From: Pseudosulfitobacter pseudonitzschiae | GTDB taxonomy: Bacteria; Pseudomonadota; Alphaproteobacteria; Rhodobacterales; Rhodobacteraceae | Assembly: GCF_002222635.1 (NCBI RefSeq) | Contig: NZ_CP022416.1 | Location: 364,096-428,095 of the forward strand | Length of the DNA stretch: 64,000 bases | Direction of reading: 5' to 3' | Shown: in pieces, positions 44,501 to 52,622 of the stretch | Numbering within the stretch: the stretch's first letter is position 1 | Layout of the letters: every line of letters begins with the position of its first letter | Made by a program: the position numbers and the translations under genes | Notes under the pieces: model-generated | Told to the model about the DNA's origin: nothing | Databases searched by the model: none | The model's input: the letters and a program-made list of their open reading frames with translations, nothing else

Positions 44501-47500
44501 TAACACAACGTTGTCGTTACCCGCACCACCGTTGATGGTCACGATACCAGCTTCATCGGCTTCTGCACCGAGGGTTGCCACAACCTGGTTCACACCGGTC
44601 AGGACTTCCATGCTGGAGACGTTGGTAAAGTCGTCATCAATGAACGTGCCTGAAAGCTGGTTCAGCGTGTCCGTGCCAGTGTTGCCGTTGATGGTCGTCG
44701 ACGACCCCATATCACCACCAGCGATAGAGAAGGTGTCGTTGTTGGCACCACCATCCCAGTTGATGTTGTTGTTGAGGCCGATGTTGTTCTTGGTGAAGTT
44801 GTCGACACCAGCGCCACCTATCACAGTGAAAGCGAAGTCAGCATCGACAGGGTTCCCACCACCAGCGATATTCACGTTCAGTGTATCATTCGCATCAGTC
44901 ACGTTGGAGCTGTTGATCAGGATCGGAGTCACCGTGCCAACATTACCATCCTGGAAATTGATGGTGTGCGTGTCGGCATCAATACCCACCGTACGATCAC
45001 CACTGCCTTCCATGATATAGTTCTCGATGGAAGTCACCGTGTCGAGGTCAACGTTGGCAACGATACCAGCGACCGGACCAGTCTGGTTCATCAGCTTCAC
45101 AGAGTCCGAACCAGAACCACCGTTGATCGTGTCGGAGAAGTCCAGATCGGTGCCTTCCACCTCGATGACATCTGCACCACCGCCAGTGTTGACGTTGTCC
45201 GTGCCACCGGCCAGCAGGACCGTGTCGTTCCCACCACCGGTGTTGATATTCATATTGGCATTCGAATCGATCACCGTGAGGTCGTTGCCAAACGTTTGAG
45301 CATTGATTGTCGTGCCATTGAGTGCGACACCGGAGGCATCAACAACCTGGATACCAGCTGCTGCGGCATTGGAACCCAAGTTGAGCGTACCACCACCTGC
45401 AGTGTCGATCACCCGCAGGGTCTCGATGCCACTCACATTGGCGAAGGCCGCGTCATTCAGCGTACCACCGTTCAGATCCACAACCAGGATGTCGCCGAGC
45501 TGAGTAGTGCTGCTGATATTGCCAGCCGTGTTCTCCGTGACATCGACCGGACGGTTGTCACCACCTTCGATCTGATCACCTGCATCGAGGAAGGTCCCCA
45601 TGTTGATGATGTCATTGCTGGCACCACCAGTAACCTGGATATCCTCGTCGACGGTGTTGTTGAAGTTGACGAAGAGTTCTTCGCCAAGATCCAGGTCGGA
45701 ACCATCGATATGGATACGCGGATTACCACCGTTGCTGAGAACACCATCGTGCGAGGTATTTGTACCGTCGGCGTTGGTGAAATTGTTCGGCGCAGTGCCA
45801 TCACCAATATTGACCGTAAGGTCCGCACCATTGGCGACACCGGCATCTTCCGCTTTCAGCGTCTGAATACCAACGATATTGGCCCCGAGATTTGCTGTGC
45901 CGCGTCCACGGGCAACGATGGCGTCATTCCCGCCATCCCCGTCAATCGTGTCGTTGAGGTTGATGTTGTCAGGGTCGCCGATGAACTCGTCGTTCCCAGC
46001 ACCGCCAATCAGATTATCGGCTCCGCCGGCAAAGAAAATGTCATCATCGCCAGCCGAACCGATGATCGTATCGCTGTTGTTGCTGTCGATAACATTCATC
46101 TTCTCGTCCAGCGTCGAGAAGTCCAGGTTCAGGGAGCCACCCGAGGAACGACCGTCAACAGTCGTCTCGGCACCACCGCCACCAACACGAGCGTCATGTT
46201 CGTTTTCGAACACGGAATTATTGCCAATGGTAAAGGTATGCGTTCCGGTACCATCCAGCTCAATGTTTTCAAACTCCTGCACGAAGTTCAGGCCATTTAC
46301 GTCGCCGCTCGACCCGCCAACCAAGAACAGGTTGTCGAAGTCGTCGCCACCGCGCAGCTGATCAACAAGGTTCAGAGCGCCACCGTTTTCATCGGTACCA
46401 TCCAAAACTTGAACCACAGTTGTGACATTGTCGTTACCAGACCCAGCATCGACGATTTCATCGTCAGTGCCCGTAGTACCAACCGATGAGTTGCCAGATG
46501 CGGCTGCGGCACCGGTGTGAATGGTGTCGTTGCCATCATCACCGGAGATGTTGTCGCTGCCATCACCGCCATCGATGACGTCGTTGTTGTCGCCACCGGA
46601 GATGATGTCGTTCCCGGCGTTGCCCAGGAGGGTGTCGTTACCGGACCCGCCTTGCAGGTTGTCGTTGCCGGTGTGGCCATCAAGAATATCAGCCCCACCG
46701 TTGCCGATGAGCGTATCGTTCGTGCCCTCGCCGCCTTCGAAGATATCGCCAGCCTGGCCACCCTGGAAGGTCACGTTGCCACCAGCATTCCGTGCCGATG
46801 CCAAGACGGGCGCCGTCGAAGCAGACGCATCGATCTGCGTCACCGTGCTCGAAAGCGGATTCTCGAAACCGCTGATTTCACGGCTGCCAGTCGCGCCCGT
46901 GATACCTACGTCGCCATCCGGATCGCCAATAACCAGTGCGTTCTCGGTCGCAATGTTCAGGAACGTATTGCCCGAATTCAAATCAGCAATCGAAACAACC
47001 GACCCGTTGGCTGCACCAGTATCGAGGTCGATCGTGTTGACCTGGGTGTCAATGTTGATGTCTCCGGCATCGGTGAGGTTGGTGTCGCTGTCCAGAACGG
47101 TCAGGTTCACTTCCGCATTCGGGAAGGCACCGAAGTCACCGTTGCGGATGTCCAGCGAGGTATCAGACCCGCCCGTCAGGTTATCGACAATCAGATTCAC
47201 TTCCGGACGGCTATCGCCATCCATATCCGGGTTCAGGTTGGCAAAATTCCAAACCACATCATCCGTGCTGTTCTTGTTGATGTAGGTCTGCACACCGTTC
47301 GAGCTCGACATATCGAAGATCGTGGTCTCGTCGGAGTCGTTCGTATGCTGGAAATTTTGCACATTCATAAGAGTGAAAGCAGAGTAGTTCCGGTTCCCAC
47401 CCAAAATGGCACCCGAAGTGTTGAATACCAACGTGTTGTTGCCACCAGCGCCATTAATCGAGTCACCGGCGTTCAGTTCATTCTGGCCACCAATGCCGTC

Positions 47501-49288
47501 ACGGCTGTCGGCGCCGAGGTAGGTATCGTCGTTCGCACCGCCATTCAGGGTGTCTGTATTCGGCGTCAGAACGTCGGCAACCGGCGTAACGTCGATGGTC
47601 ACAGTGGCCGTCTGCGGCGCACCATTGCCATCAGTCACCGTGTAGGTAAAGGAGTCGGCGCCGTTATAATCGGCATTCGGTGTGTAAATGTAGCTCCCAT
47701 TGGCCTGCATGACCAAAGTGCCGTTGGACGGACCGTCACCCGCCTCAACGCTGAAGGTGAGAACGTCGCCGTCTGCGTCCGTTGCGGAGACAGCGCCCTG
47801 AAGCGCAACGTCTTCGAAAGTGGTGACCGATTGCGCCGACGGAACCGGCAGGTCGTTCACGGGGTTCACAGTGATCGACACGGTCGCCGTGTCGGTGCCG
47901 CCGTTACCGTCGGAGACCGAGTAGGTGAAGGAGTCGGTGCCGTTGAAGTTCGCATTCGGAGTGTAGGTGTAGGTCCCATCCGGGTTCATCACCACGGTGC
48001 CGTTGCCGGCTTGTGCTGCAAGTGCGAAGGTCAGGGCATCGCCGTCTACATCCGTTGCCGTAACGGAAGCGTTCAACACCGTATCTTCGTTAGTGGTCGG
48101 CGTTGTACCGGCTGCGACCGGAGCGTCGTTCACCGGGTTGACGGTCACGGTCACGGTTTCGGTGTCGGTGCCACCGTTGCCGTCATCGACGGCGTAGGTG
48201 AAGGTGTCGGTGCCGTTGAAGTTGGCGTTCGGCGTGTAGGTGTAGCTGCCGTCCGGGTTCATGGTGACCGAGCCGTTGGCCGGGTCCGAGAACACGCTGT
48301 AGCTGGGTGCGCCGCCATCGACATCGGTCGATGAGACCGAGCCGTTCACGGCGGTGTCTTCGTTGGTGGTGGAGACGATTCCGGTCTGCGCAAGCGGATC
48401 GTCATTGACCGCGGTCACAGTGAGGAAAACAGTGCCGGCATCGGTGCCACCCTTGCCGTCATCGACGGTGTAGGTGAAACTGTCGGCGCCATTGTAGTTG
48501 GCATTCGGCGTGTAGGTATAGGTGCCATCCGGGTTCATAGTGACGGTACCATTGGAGGGGCCGTCGCCTGGCTCGACCGTGTGAGTCAGCGTGTCGCCAT
48601 CGGCATCGTCGGTCTTGTCGCTCACGTCGCCGTTGAGCACGTTGTCCTCGAGGACGCTGTCGCTTTCGTTCGCCGCGGTTGGTACTTCGTTGAAGAACTC
48701 GTCCGTGGCGGTCTTGGCATCGACCAGCGTCTGCGGATCGCTGGTCACGCCGTTGAGCGCGTTGACGGCAGCGTCGTAGTTCGGATCGGGGTTGACCGGG
48801 TCAACATTGTCAACACCGAAGGCCTCGGCGGCATCCTTCCAGTCGAGGCCGGCTTCGATCCGGTTCAGGAGCGCTTGCTCGTCGGCAGCCTGTGCGCCCT
48901 CGACGATCTTGACGATTACTTCGCCAATCGTGAACGTACCCGATTCCAGAACGTTGCCCCAGAAGTTCACACCTTCTGGATCAGGGAAGCGGCCGAAGAG
49001 ATTGATGTAAACATCTTGAAGAAAATCAATCGTGTTCGGCAGATCTGCCGTGTTCGTGACACCCGGCTCCAGGTCGTAAACCTTGCGGGTTTCCGGCTGG
49101 TTGAAAAAAAGGTCAGCAATTTCCGTGAAGCTGAACCCGGGCACGCCATCTGCGTCGCCATCCAGATTTTCTTCGAGCAGCGGGGTCCAGAAGCCAAACC
49201 CGTTGGGCTCTGCCGCACGACCGAAATATGCCGTGTAGATGAGCTGGATTTGCTGTGCCGCGGTGAGCGATCCGATATTAAAGGCCAT
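41579..49288 (-). CDS. Giant repeat protein: DUF4214, cadherin-like/VCBS repeats, RTX and Ig-like repeats (S-layer or adhesin type)
   Basis: ATG 49288 is chosen because GAGGGAAG lies just upstream and the product then starts MAFNIGSLTAAQQIQLIYTA; the frame is open 21 codons further. The 2,569 residues have no N-terminal signal peptide, as expected for type I secretion. Residues 1-170 are two DUF4214-like units (YFGRAAEPNGFGFW, LFGRFPDPEGVNFWGN). About 205-575 are four cadherin-like/VCBS repeats. A long beta-strand region rich in Asn, Asp, Gly and Thr follows, with RTX nonapeptide blocks (GGSGNDTLLGNAGND) near 860-930 and 1750-1825. From about 1950 to 2270 are Ig-like repeats. The end ILFDVRTIDG and ASDIFFVS has the acidic, hydrophobic-tipped form of secretion signals. 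It is probably Ca2+-binding, exported by the ABC/HlyD pair at 15-18.5 kb, and forms an S-layer or adhesin. The reading frame is unbroken. Confidence 0.88.
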   Translation of the reverse strand: MAFNIGSLTAAQQIQLIYTAYFGRAAEPNGFGFWTPLLEENLDGDADGVPGFSFTEIADLFFNQPETRKVYDLEPGVTNTADLPNTIDFLQDVYINLFGRFPDPEGVNFWGNVLESGTFTIGEVIVKIVEGAQAADEQALLNRIEAGLDWKDAAEAFGVDNVDPVNPDPNYDAAVNALNGVTSDPQTLVDAKTATDEFFNEVPTAANESDSVLEDNVLNGDVSDKTDDADGDTLTHTVEPGDGPSNGTVTMNPDGTYTYTPNANYNGADSFTYTVDDGKGGTDAGTVFLTVTAVNDDPLAQTGIVSTTNEDTAVNGSVSSTDVDGGAPSYSVFSDPANGSVTMNPDGSYTYTPNANFNGTDTFTYAVDDGNGGTDTETVTVTVNPVNDAPVAAGTTPTTNEDTVLNASVTATDVDGDALTFALAAQAGNGTVVMNPDGTYTYTPNANFNGTDSFTYSVSDGNGGTDTATVSITVNPVNDLPVPSAQSVTTFEDVALQGAVSATDADGDVLTFSVEAGDGPSNGTLVMQANGSYIYTPNADYNGADSFTYTVTDGNGAPQTATVTIDVTPVADVLTPNTDTLNGGANDDTYLGADSRDGIGGQNELNAGDSINGAGGNNTLVFNTSGAILGGNRNYSAFTLMNVQNFQHTNDSDETTIFDMSSSNGVQTYINKNSTDDVVWNFANLNPDMDGDSRPEVNLIVDNLTGGSDTSLDIRNGDFGAFPNAEVNLTVLDSDTNLTDAGDINIDTQVNTIDLDTGAANGSVVSIADLNSGNTFLNIATENALVIGDPDGDVGITGATGSREISGFENPLSSTVTQIDASASTAPVLASARNAGGNVTFQGGQAGDIFEGGEGTNDTLIGNGGADILDGHTGNDNLQGGSGNDTLLGNAGNDIISGGDNNDVIDGGDGSDNISGDDGNDTIHTGAAAASGNSSVGTTGTDDEIVDAGSGNDNVTTVVQVLDGTDENGGALNLVDQLRGGDDFDNLFLVGGSSGDVNGLNFVQEFENIELDGTGTHTFTIGNNSVFENEHDARVGGGGAETTVDGRSSGGSLNLDFSTLDEKMNVIDSNNSDTIIGSAGDDDIFFAGGADNLIGGAGNDEFIGDPDNINLNDTIDGDGGNDAIVARGRGTANLGANIVGIQTLKAEDAGVANGADLTVNIGDGTAPNNFTNADGTNTSHDGVLSNGGNPRIHIDGSDLDLGEELFVNFNNTVDEDIQVTGGASNDIINMGTFLDAGDQIEGGDNRPVDVTENTAGNISSTTQLGDILVVDLNGGTLNDAAFANVSGIETLRVIDTAGGGTLNLGSNAAAAGIQVVDASGVALNGTTINAQTFGNDLTVIDSNANMNINTGGGNDTVLLAGGTDNVNTGGGADVIEVEGTDLDFSDTINGGSGSDSVKLMNQTGPVAGIVANVDLDTVTSIENYIMEGSGDRTVGIDADTHTINFQDGNVGTVTPILINSSNVTDANDTLNVNIAGGGNPVDADFAFTVIGGAGVDNFTKNNIGLNNNINWDGGANNDTFSIAGGDMGSSTTINGNTGTDTLNQLSGTFIDDDFTNVSSMEVLTGVNQVVATLGAEADEAGIVTINGGAGNDNVVLDAAFDNDLVVNLFTGGNDTINGGASTSTLTFNADFDDFTAADSLTGGSGNQDTVNIFTSGSSQTADLSSMRGVEIINVGEDFSGTYTIELGTGGASPTALTINADGRNGTGNWDGENLVVNGGNYGAAITYNGQVGSTGAKDILTTGISADNIFTGDDNDSVVSNGGNDTVDGGAGNDTIDGGTGADVITGGADDDVLFGGAGNFNDTIDGGTGNDTITGGGGRDIINSGPDGASGADDIRYVNRSDSLGGMEDIVNNFVSGSHDIVIEESVLQDAGGVTISLEFVGNAADFGSAQGLVSLPGNMGDGEADVVFQQDTRELWIDLDDNGILNGQDLQILLPDTVSMASGDFQLVDTVVPDAPTGFVSVTDDTGASNSDFITSDDGTDGTDPVVRVSFSNATDGTGARVGDTVNLQLPPGLNGGATINAVLTAADIANGYVDISVPVTGGDGTYTMQATVTDEFGAVQQSAAISQDLVIDTTVAAPVIVSAADDTAGPNGTTADGLTNDNTQTLTGTAESGASVEIFDNMVSLGTVTADGSGNWSFTTAALADGAHSFTAVQTDLAGNVSAASAATVVTVDTQAALSVTGIGGEIVDDDIITLAEDQAGGLTFSVTGTNIEDGQNVTVELFNPSGVSIGSFTPQALAGGTITTLGSIANIFGPDGTWTAVATATDQAGNTATDSFDFVVDQTGPAFSVDFATWDSESQQLILNGTFDGAEINANSGTFDPTAITVDGNNLVAATFVSASDTQIVIDISAEQGALDNGWGNGVGDLVDISAGLFTDSVGNATSADAGNATLFDVRTIDGDATSVLLLGTLVGQGQDDIIEFDNLTAVNVATGNGGADTFALDNIYNGADVSSTIATINDFDASEGDLIRLDASDVNDEITGIPYSNGDDGAAVAFSTFLSGVGTAATNIEGTLIYDDVNKMLRIDYNGDTSWDGANFTDTGDEDDIIDLTGINGTLTASDIFFVS
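47565..48670 (-). repeat. Four tandem cadherin-like/VCBS repeats in the giant gene
   Basis: Four units of about 92 codons each carry the series NEDT, DVDGD, NPDGTYTYTPNANFNG, DSFTYxVxDGNGGTDT and VNPVND. The middle units are also very similar at DNA level, so the array can change length by recombination. Confidence 0.85.
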
Positions 49289-49705
49289 GATCTCAACTTC
49301 CCTCTTAATTAAGTCCGGCTTCGCTGAGCCTGTAAATTCCGTTTCTGTCACATTCTGTCACAGCCTGCCGACCCACACGAAGGATGGAATCCAGACGTCG
49401 ACAAACGGTTTCCCGACGCGGACCACAGACTGTACAGTGATCTCTCTACCCCTCAAAGGGATTTATGGCAAGGAAAAGATGTATAGTGAAAGGTATACCC
49501 CCACGCATAAATTATTTAAAATATTGATTTCATTAATTTTTATCCTAAATCCGAGAAAGTAGCGAATTTGCAACAGGGCCCATCCTGGCAAAGGTCCCGC
49601 CGCGACCCGGAGAGCGCACGGTTGGGATCGGCCTAGGCCGCGACCCGACGGCAACTTGCGTTAGCCTCACAGGTATCGGCTTCCCAACACCTCCGGCGCA
49701 CCCTT

Positions 49706-49721
49706 GTTGACAGCTGTCAAC
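49706..49721. promoter_or_regulatory. Perfect 16-bp palindrome, candidate operator 1
   Basis: GTTGACAGCTGTCAAC is a perfect dyad. A near copy lies with its centre 46 bases away at 49752-49767. The pair sits between the giant gene and the IS110 elements. Confidence 0.5.
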
Positions 49722-49751
49722 TCCGACCCCGAAGTCACGGCACCGCGCCGT

Positions 49752-49767
49752 GTTGACAGCAGTCAAC
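49752..49767. promoter_or_regulatory. Near-palindromic copy, candidate operator 2
   Basis: GTTGACAGCAGTCAAC matches the first site in 15 of 16 bases and keeps seven paired bases per arm. Repetition of the same dyad supports a protein-binding site over chance. Confidence 0.45.
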
Positions 49768-50274
49768 TGCACACCGGTCGGGACTGAGAAGGGCTATGAC
49801 CATCGGCCCTGGCGAGAAGGCGACGTCCGCGACCTTTCGTGTCAGACTGCGCAGGTATCCGATGGGGTGGACGCCCCCCGGCGGCATCAAAATGTGCTAA
49901 AGTAGCGGGTGTTGAAACACTGCTAAGAGGAGAGCGTCCATGAACGAAGTTAACAACATCGGCCTGGATTTGGCCAAGAACATATTTCAGCTACATGGCG
50001 CCGGGGCGGACGGATCTGTTGTATTCCGGCGCAAGCTGTCGCGGGCGCAGCTGTTAAAGTTCCTGAGTGATCAGCAGCCTTGCGTGGTGGCCATGGAGGC
50101 TTGCGCAAGCGCCCATCACTGGGGCTAGGCAATCGGCGATCTTGAGCACCGGGTTCGGTTGATACCGCCAGCCTATGTGAAGCCTTTCGTGAAGCGTCAG
50201 AAAAATGACATGGCCGGTGCGGAGGCGATCGCTGAGGCAGCGTCCCGTCCGACCATGCGGTTTGTTGATGGCGT

Positions 50275-51643
50275 GGATGCCCCCGACCAACTGGCATCGT
50301 AATGTGCCACTGTGGTGTTTCAGAAAGCATCAACAAAGGGAGAGTATCCATGTCAGAAGTCGCCATGATCGGCATAGACCTTGCAAAGCGTGTGTTTCAA
50401 CTTCACGGGGCTTGCGCGAATGGAGCGGTTGTTTTTCGCAAAAAACTGACACGTATTCAGCTTCTTGCGTTTATGAGCCAACAATCGACCTGCGTCGTTG
50501 CGATGGAGGCGTGTGCGACTGCGCACAGCTGGGGCCGAGAGTTTGAGAAGCTTGGACATACCGTGCGATTGATTGCGCCAAACTATGTGAAGCCGTTCGT
50601 TAAACGACAAAAGAACGATGTTGCAGACGCCGAAGCCATCGTTGAAGCGGCATTACGACCAACCATGCGGTTTGTAGAACTAAAGTCTGAAGCCCAGCAG
50701 GCGCGGGCCATGCTGTTTCGCACACGCCAGATGTTTGTCGGTCAGCGCACCCAAACGATCAACGCATTACGTGGCCATCTAGCTGAGCACGGCGTTGTTG
50801 CGCCGCAAGGCGCTATCCAGGTCAAACGCTTGGCCGACGCAGTTGCAGATGAAACCCTTGGTTTGCCAGCGGGCGTTCGAGAGCTCGCCAAAGTATACCT
50901 CGTCCAGATCGAAGATCTCAGTGCTCAGATTGCAGCACTGGATCGACAGATGAAGGGTGCCGCCAAAGAAGCTGAAGCGGCACGTCGCGCCCAGACCATG
51001 CCGGGCGTGGGACCAATCACGGCTTTGGCCATAGAAACCTTTGCGCCTGACCTGAACTGCTTTCGCCGAGGTCGGGATTTTGCCGCATGGTTGGGTTTGG
51101 TCCCCAAGCAGACCTCGACGGGCGGCAAACCTCGCCTTGGTAAGACCTCAAAGATGGGCCAACGCGACATTCGACGGCTACTGATATCCGGTGCAATGGC
51201 TGTTCTGCAGGCCGTTGAACGCTTTGGAAAGCCCCATAATGGTTGGTTAATCTCCATGTTGGAACGCAAACCCCGTATGCTGGTCGCCGTTGCATTAGCG
51301 AACAAAATGGCTCGTGGCCTGTGGGCCATGGTGACGAAGCAAGAGGACTACCGAAACCCGGCAACGATGGCATAAGCGCAATGCAACGTACATCAACACC
51401 CGGGACTTGAGTGTGTGAGGAGATCGAAGGACAGTAAGGGAAAATGATCGGAAAGATCCGGACCAGACAAAACAGTTTTACTGCAGGAGCCAATGAGCTC
51501 GATTTGTTGATCTGTCTTTGGTTCGCGCATCGCCATACCGGCCCGCGGCTAAATTAATTGCTGCAACGAGAGGCCTGATACATGACCGCATCCGATCACA
51601 CACTCAAACCGTTCAGAAATCTCTTGCACCAACGGGGGCATCC
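50275..51643 (+). mobile_element. Inner IS110/IS1111-type element, complete
   Basis: GGATGCCCCCG (50275-50285) and CGGGGGCATCC (51633-51643) are perfect 11-bp inverted repeats. They lie at or just inside the points where the outer transposase is interrupted. Subterminal inverted repeats are a mark of the IS1111 subgroup. The element is about 1.38 kb and carries one intact transposase. Confidence 0.78.
50350..51375 (+). CDS. IS110-family transposase (inner element), intact
   Basis: This 341-residue DEDD transposase starts at ATG 50350 after GGGAGAG. The N-terminal RuvC-like domain has MIGIDLAKRVFQLHGACANG with the first Asp, VVAMEACATAHSWG with Glu, and VADAEAIVEAALRP with the later acidic pair. 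The C-terminal Transposase_20 region has MPGVGPITALAIETFAPDLN and SKMGQRDIRRLLISGAMAVL with the catalytic Ser region. It has normal length and no breaks, so the element may still be active. Confidence 0.92.
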   Translation: MSEVAMIGIDLAKRVFQLHGACANGAVVFRKKLTRIQLLAFMSQQSTCVVAMEACATAHSWGREFEKLGHTVRLIAPNYVKPFVKRQKNDVADAEAIVEAALRPTMRFVELKSEAQQARAMLFRTRQMFVGQRTQTINALRGHLAEHGVVAPQGAIQVKRLADAVADETLGLPAGVRELAKVYLVQIEDLSAQIAALDRQMKGAAKEAEAARRAQTMPGVGPITALAIETFAPDLNCFRRGRDFAAWLGLVPKQTSTGGKPRLGKTSKMGQRDIRRLLISGAMAVLQAVERFGKPHNGWLISMLERKPRMLVAVALANKMARGLWAMVTKQEDYRNPATMA

Positions 51644-52146
51644 ATACATGCAGTAAAGAGCGAGGTTCAGCAGGCGAAGGCAATGGCGTATCGTACCCGC
51701 GACCTGCTGGTGAGGCAGCGCACCCAGACAATCAATGCGCTTTGGGCCCATCTAGCCGAGCAAGGTATCGTCGCGCCCGCCGGTCCTGCCCATGTTGGCC
51801 GACTTGCAGCAGTTGTCGATGGCGACGACGGCAACCTGCCTGCGGCGGTGCGGGAACTGGCGCGCTTACTTCTGGACCAGATCGAAGATCTAAGTGAGAA
51901 AATCTCTGGCTTGGATACCGAGCTACGCAGACGTGCGGCCGCCGACGATACTGCGAGGTGGCTGACGACGATTCCGGGCATTGGTCCGATCACCGCTGCG
52001 GCTATCACCACTTTCGCGCCACCGATGGTGACCTTCTTGAAGGGCCGGGATTTTGCGGCCTGGGTCGAGCTCACGCCAAGACAGCATTCGAGCGGCGGCA
52101 AGGAACGTCTTGGCCGAACGTCGAAGATGGGCCAAAAAGATATGCA

Positions 52147-52622
52147 AGATCAGCATGCGGTCCGGGTGTTTGAGCACCTCAAGCGGCTTGGGATGGAAAT
52201 GTTCGTCCAGACCTTGAATTTGATCAGCGTTGAACACGCGGTAGGACTTCAAGAAGGGGATGGTCTTGGGGTCATCGGTTGCCGTCGCATCATCTGATGC
52301 GTCTGTGTTGCGGTCTCGCTCGGCGGTGCCGTAATAGACAACAACCGAGGACCTTGATCCCTTGACGATCTTTGCGTCCAGCTCATTTGCCTGCCGCAAT
52401 GTCATCCAATAGGGCGACGTATACCCGGCCATCAGGGTGCGCATGGTCAACAGAAAATTATTGATCCCCTGGTAGGGCTCGCCGTTCTGGCGCAAGGGGA
52501 CAGAGCTGCCGCCGACCTGCCAGGGTCTGCGCCAGGGCAAAACGCCCCGGTCGATCATGCTGATGAGTTCTTTGTGATTGACGCAGCAGCGTCGAATTTT
52601 GGTTTGGTGGATTTGGCCATGA
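52147..52622 (-). pseudogene. ardC: ArdC-type antirestriction protein, N-terminal fragment with frameshift
   Basis: From ATG 52622 on the minus strand it reads MAKSTKPKFDAAASIT. A one-base shift follows, then LISMIDRGVLPWRRPWQVGG, VPLRQNGEPYQGINNFLLTM, YTSPYWMTLRQANELDAKIV and RSSVVVYYGTAERD, the ssDNA-binding N-terminal domain of ArdC. It ends at the outer IS110 junction, so the metallopeptidase domain is missing. ArdC is carried by conjugative plasmids, which fits the other plasmid relics. Confidence 0.8.

Larger units (their letters stand above)
49289..49867. other. Upstream region of the giant gene
   Basis: There is no coding frame. The part at 49490-49560 is strikingly AT-rich and is the likely promoter region of the giant gene (minus strand), with a long 5' leader. 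Two related palindromes lie further upstream at 49706-49721 and 49752-49767. Confidence 0.5.
49868..52146 (+). mobile_element. Outer IS110/IS1111-type element, interrupted and 3'-truncated
   Basis: The left end GTGGACGCCCCCCGG near 49868 and the leader up to the ATG at 49940 align by eye with the left end of the inner element at 50273-50350, so both belong to one group. The element is split by the inner insertion and stops at about 52146, where an ardC relic begins. Confidence 0.7.
49940..52146 (+). pseudogene. Outer IS110 transposase, split by a second IS110
   Basis: The N-terminal part starts at ATG 49940 (NIGLDLAKNIFQLHGAGADG, VVAMEACASAHHWG). It has a TAG at 50126-50128, continues with HRVRLIPPAYVKPFVKRQKN, and is cut at about 50270 after PTMRFV. 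The C-terminal part resumes near 51652 with VKSEVQQAKAMAYRTRDLLV, LTTIPGIGPITAAAITTFAP and GKERLGRTSKMGQKDM, and ends at about 52146. It is inactive through insertion, nonsense codon and truncation. Confidence 0.82.

Noticed and set aside
42968..48334. Very long open frames on the plus strand opposite the giant gene (for example 42968-44503, 44966-46489, 46517-48334)
   Set aside because: They are antisense shadows. The repetitive Asp/Gly/Asn codons of the giant gene leave few stops on the other strand; the products are low-complexity Val/Thr/Ile/Arg strings with no family features or ribosome sites.
49707..49781. TTGACA in both palindromes considered as sigma-70 -35 boxes
   Set aside because: No acceptable -10 sequence lies 16-18 bases downstream of either, and the dyad symmetry explains the sequence better.
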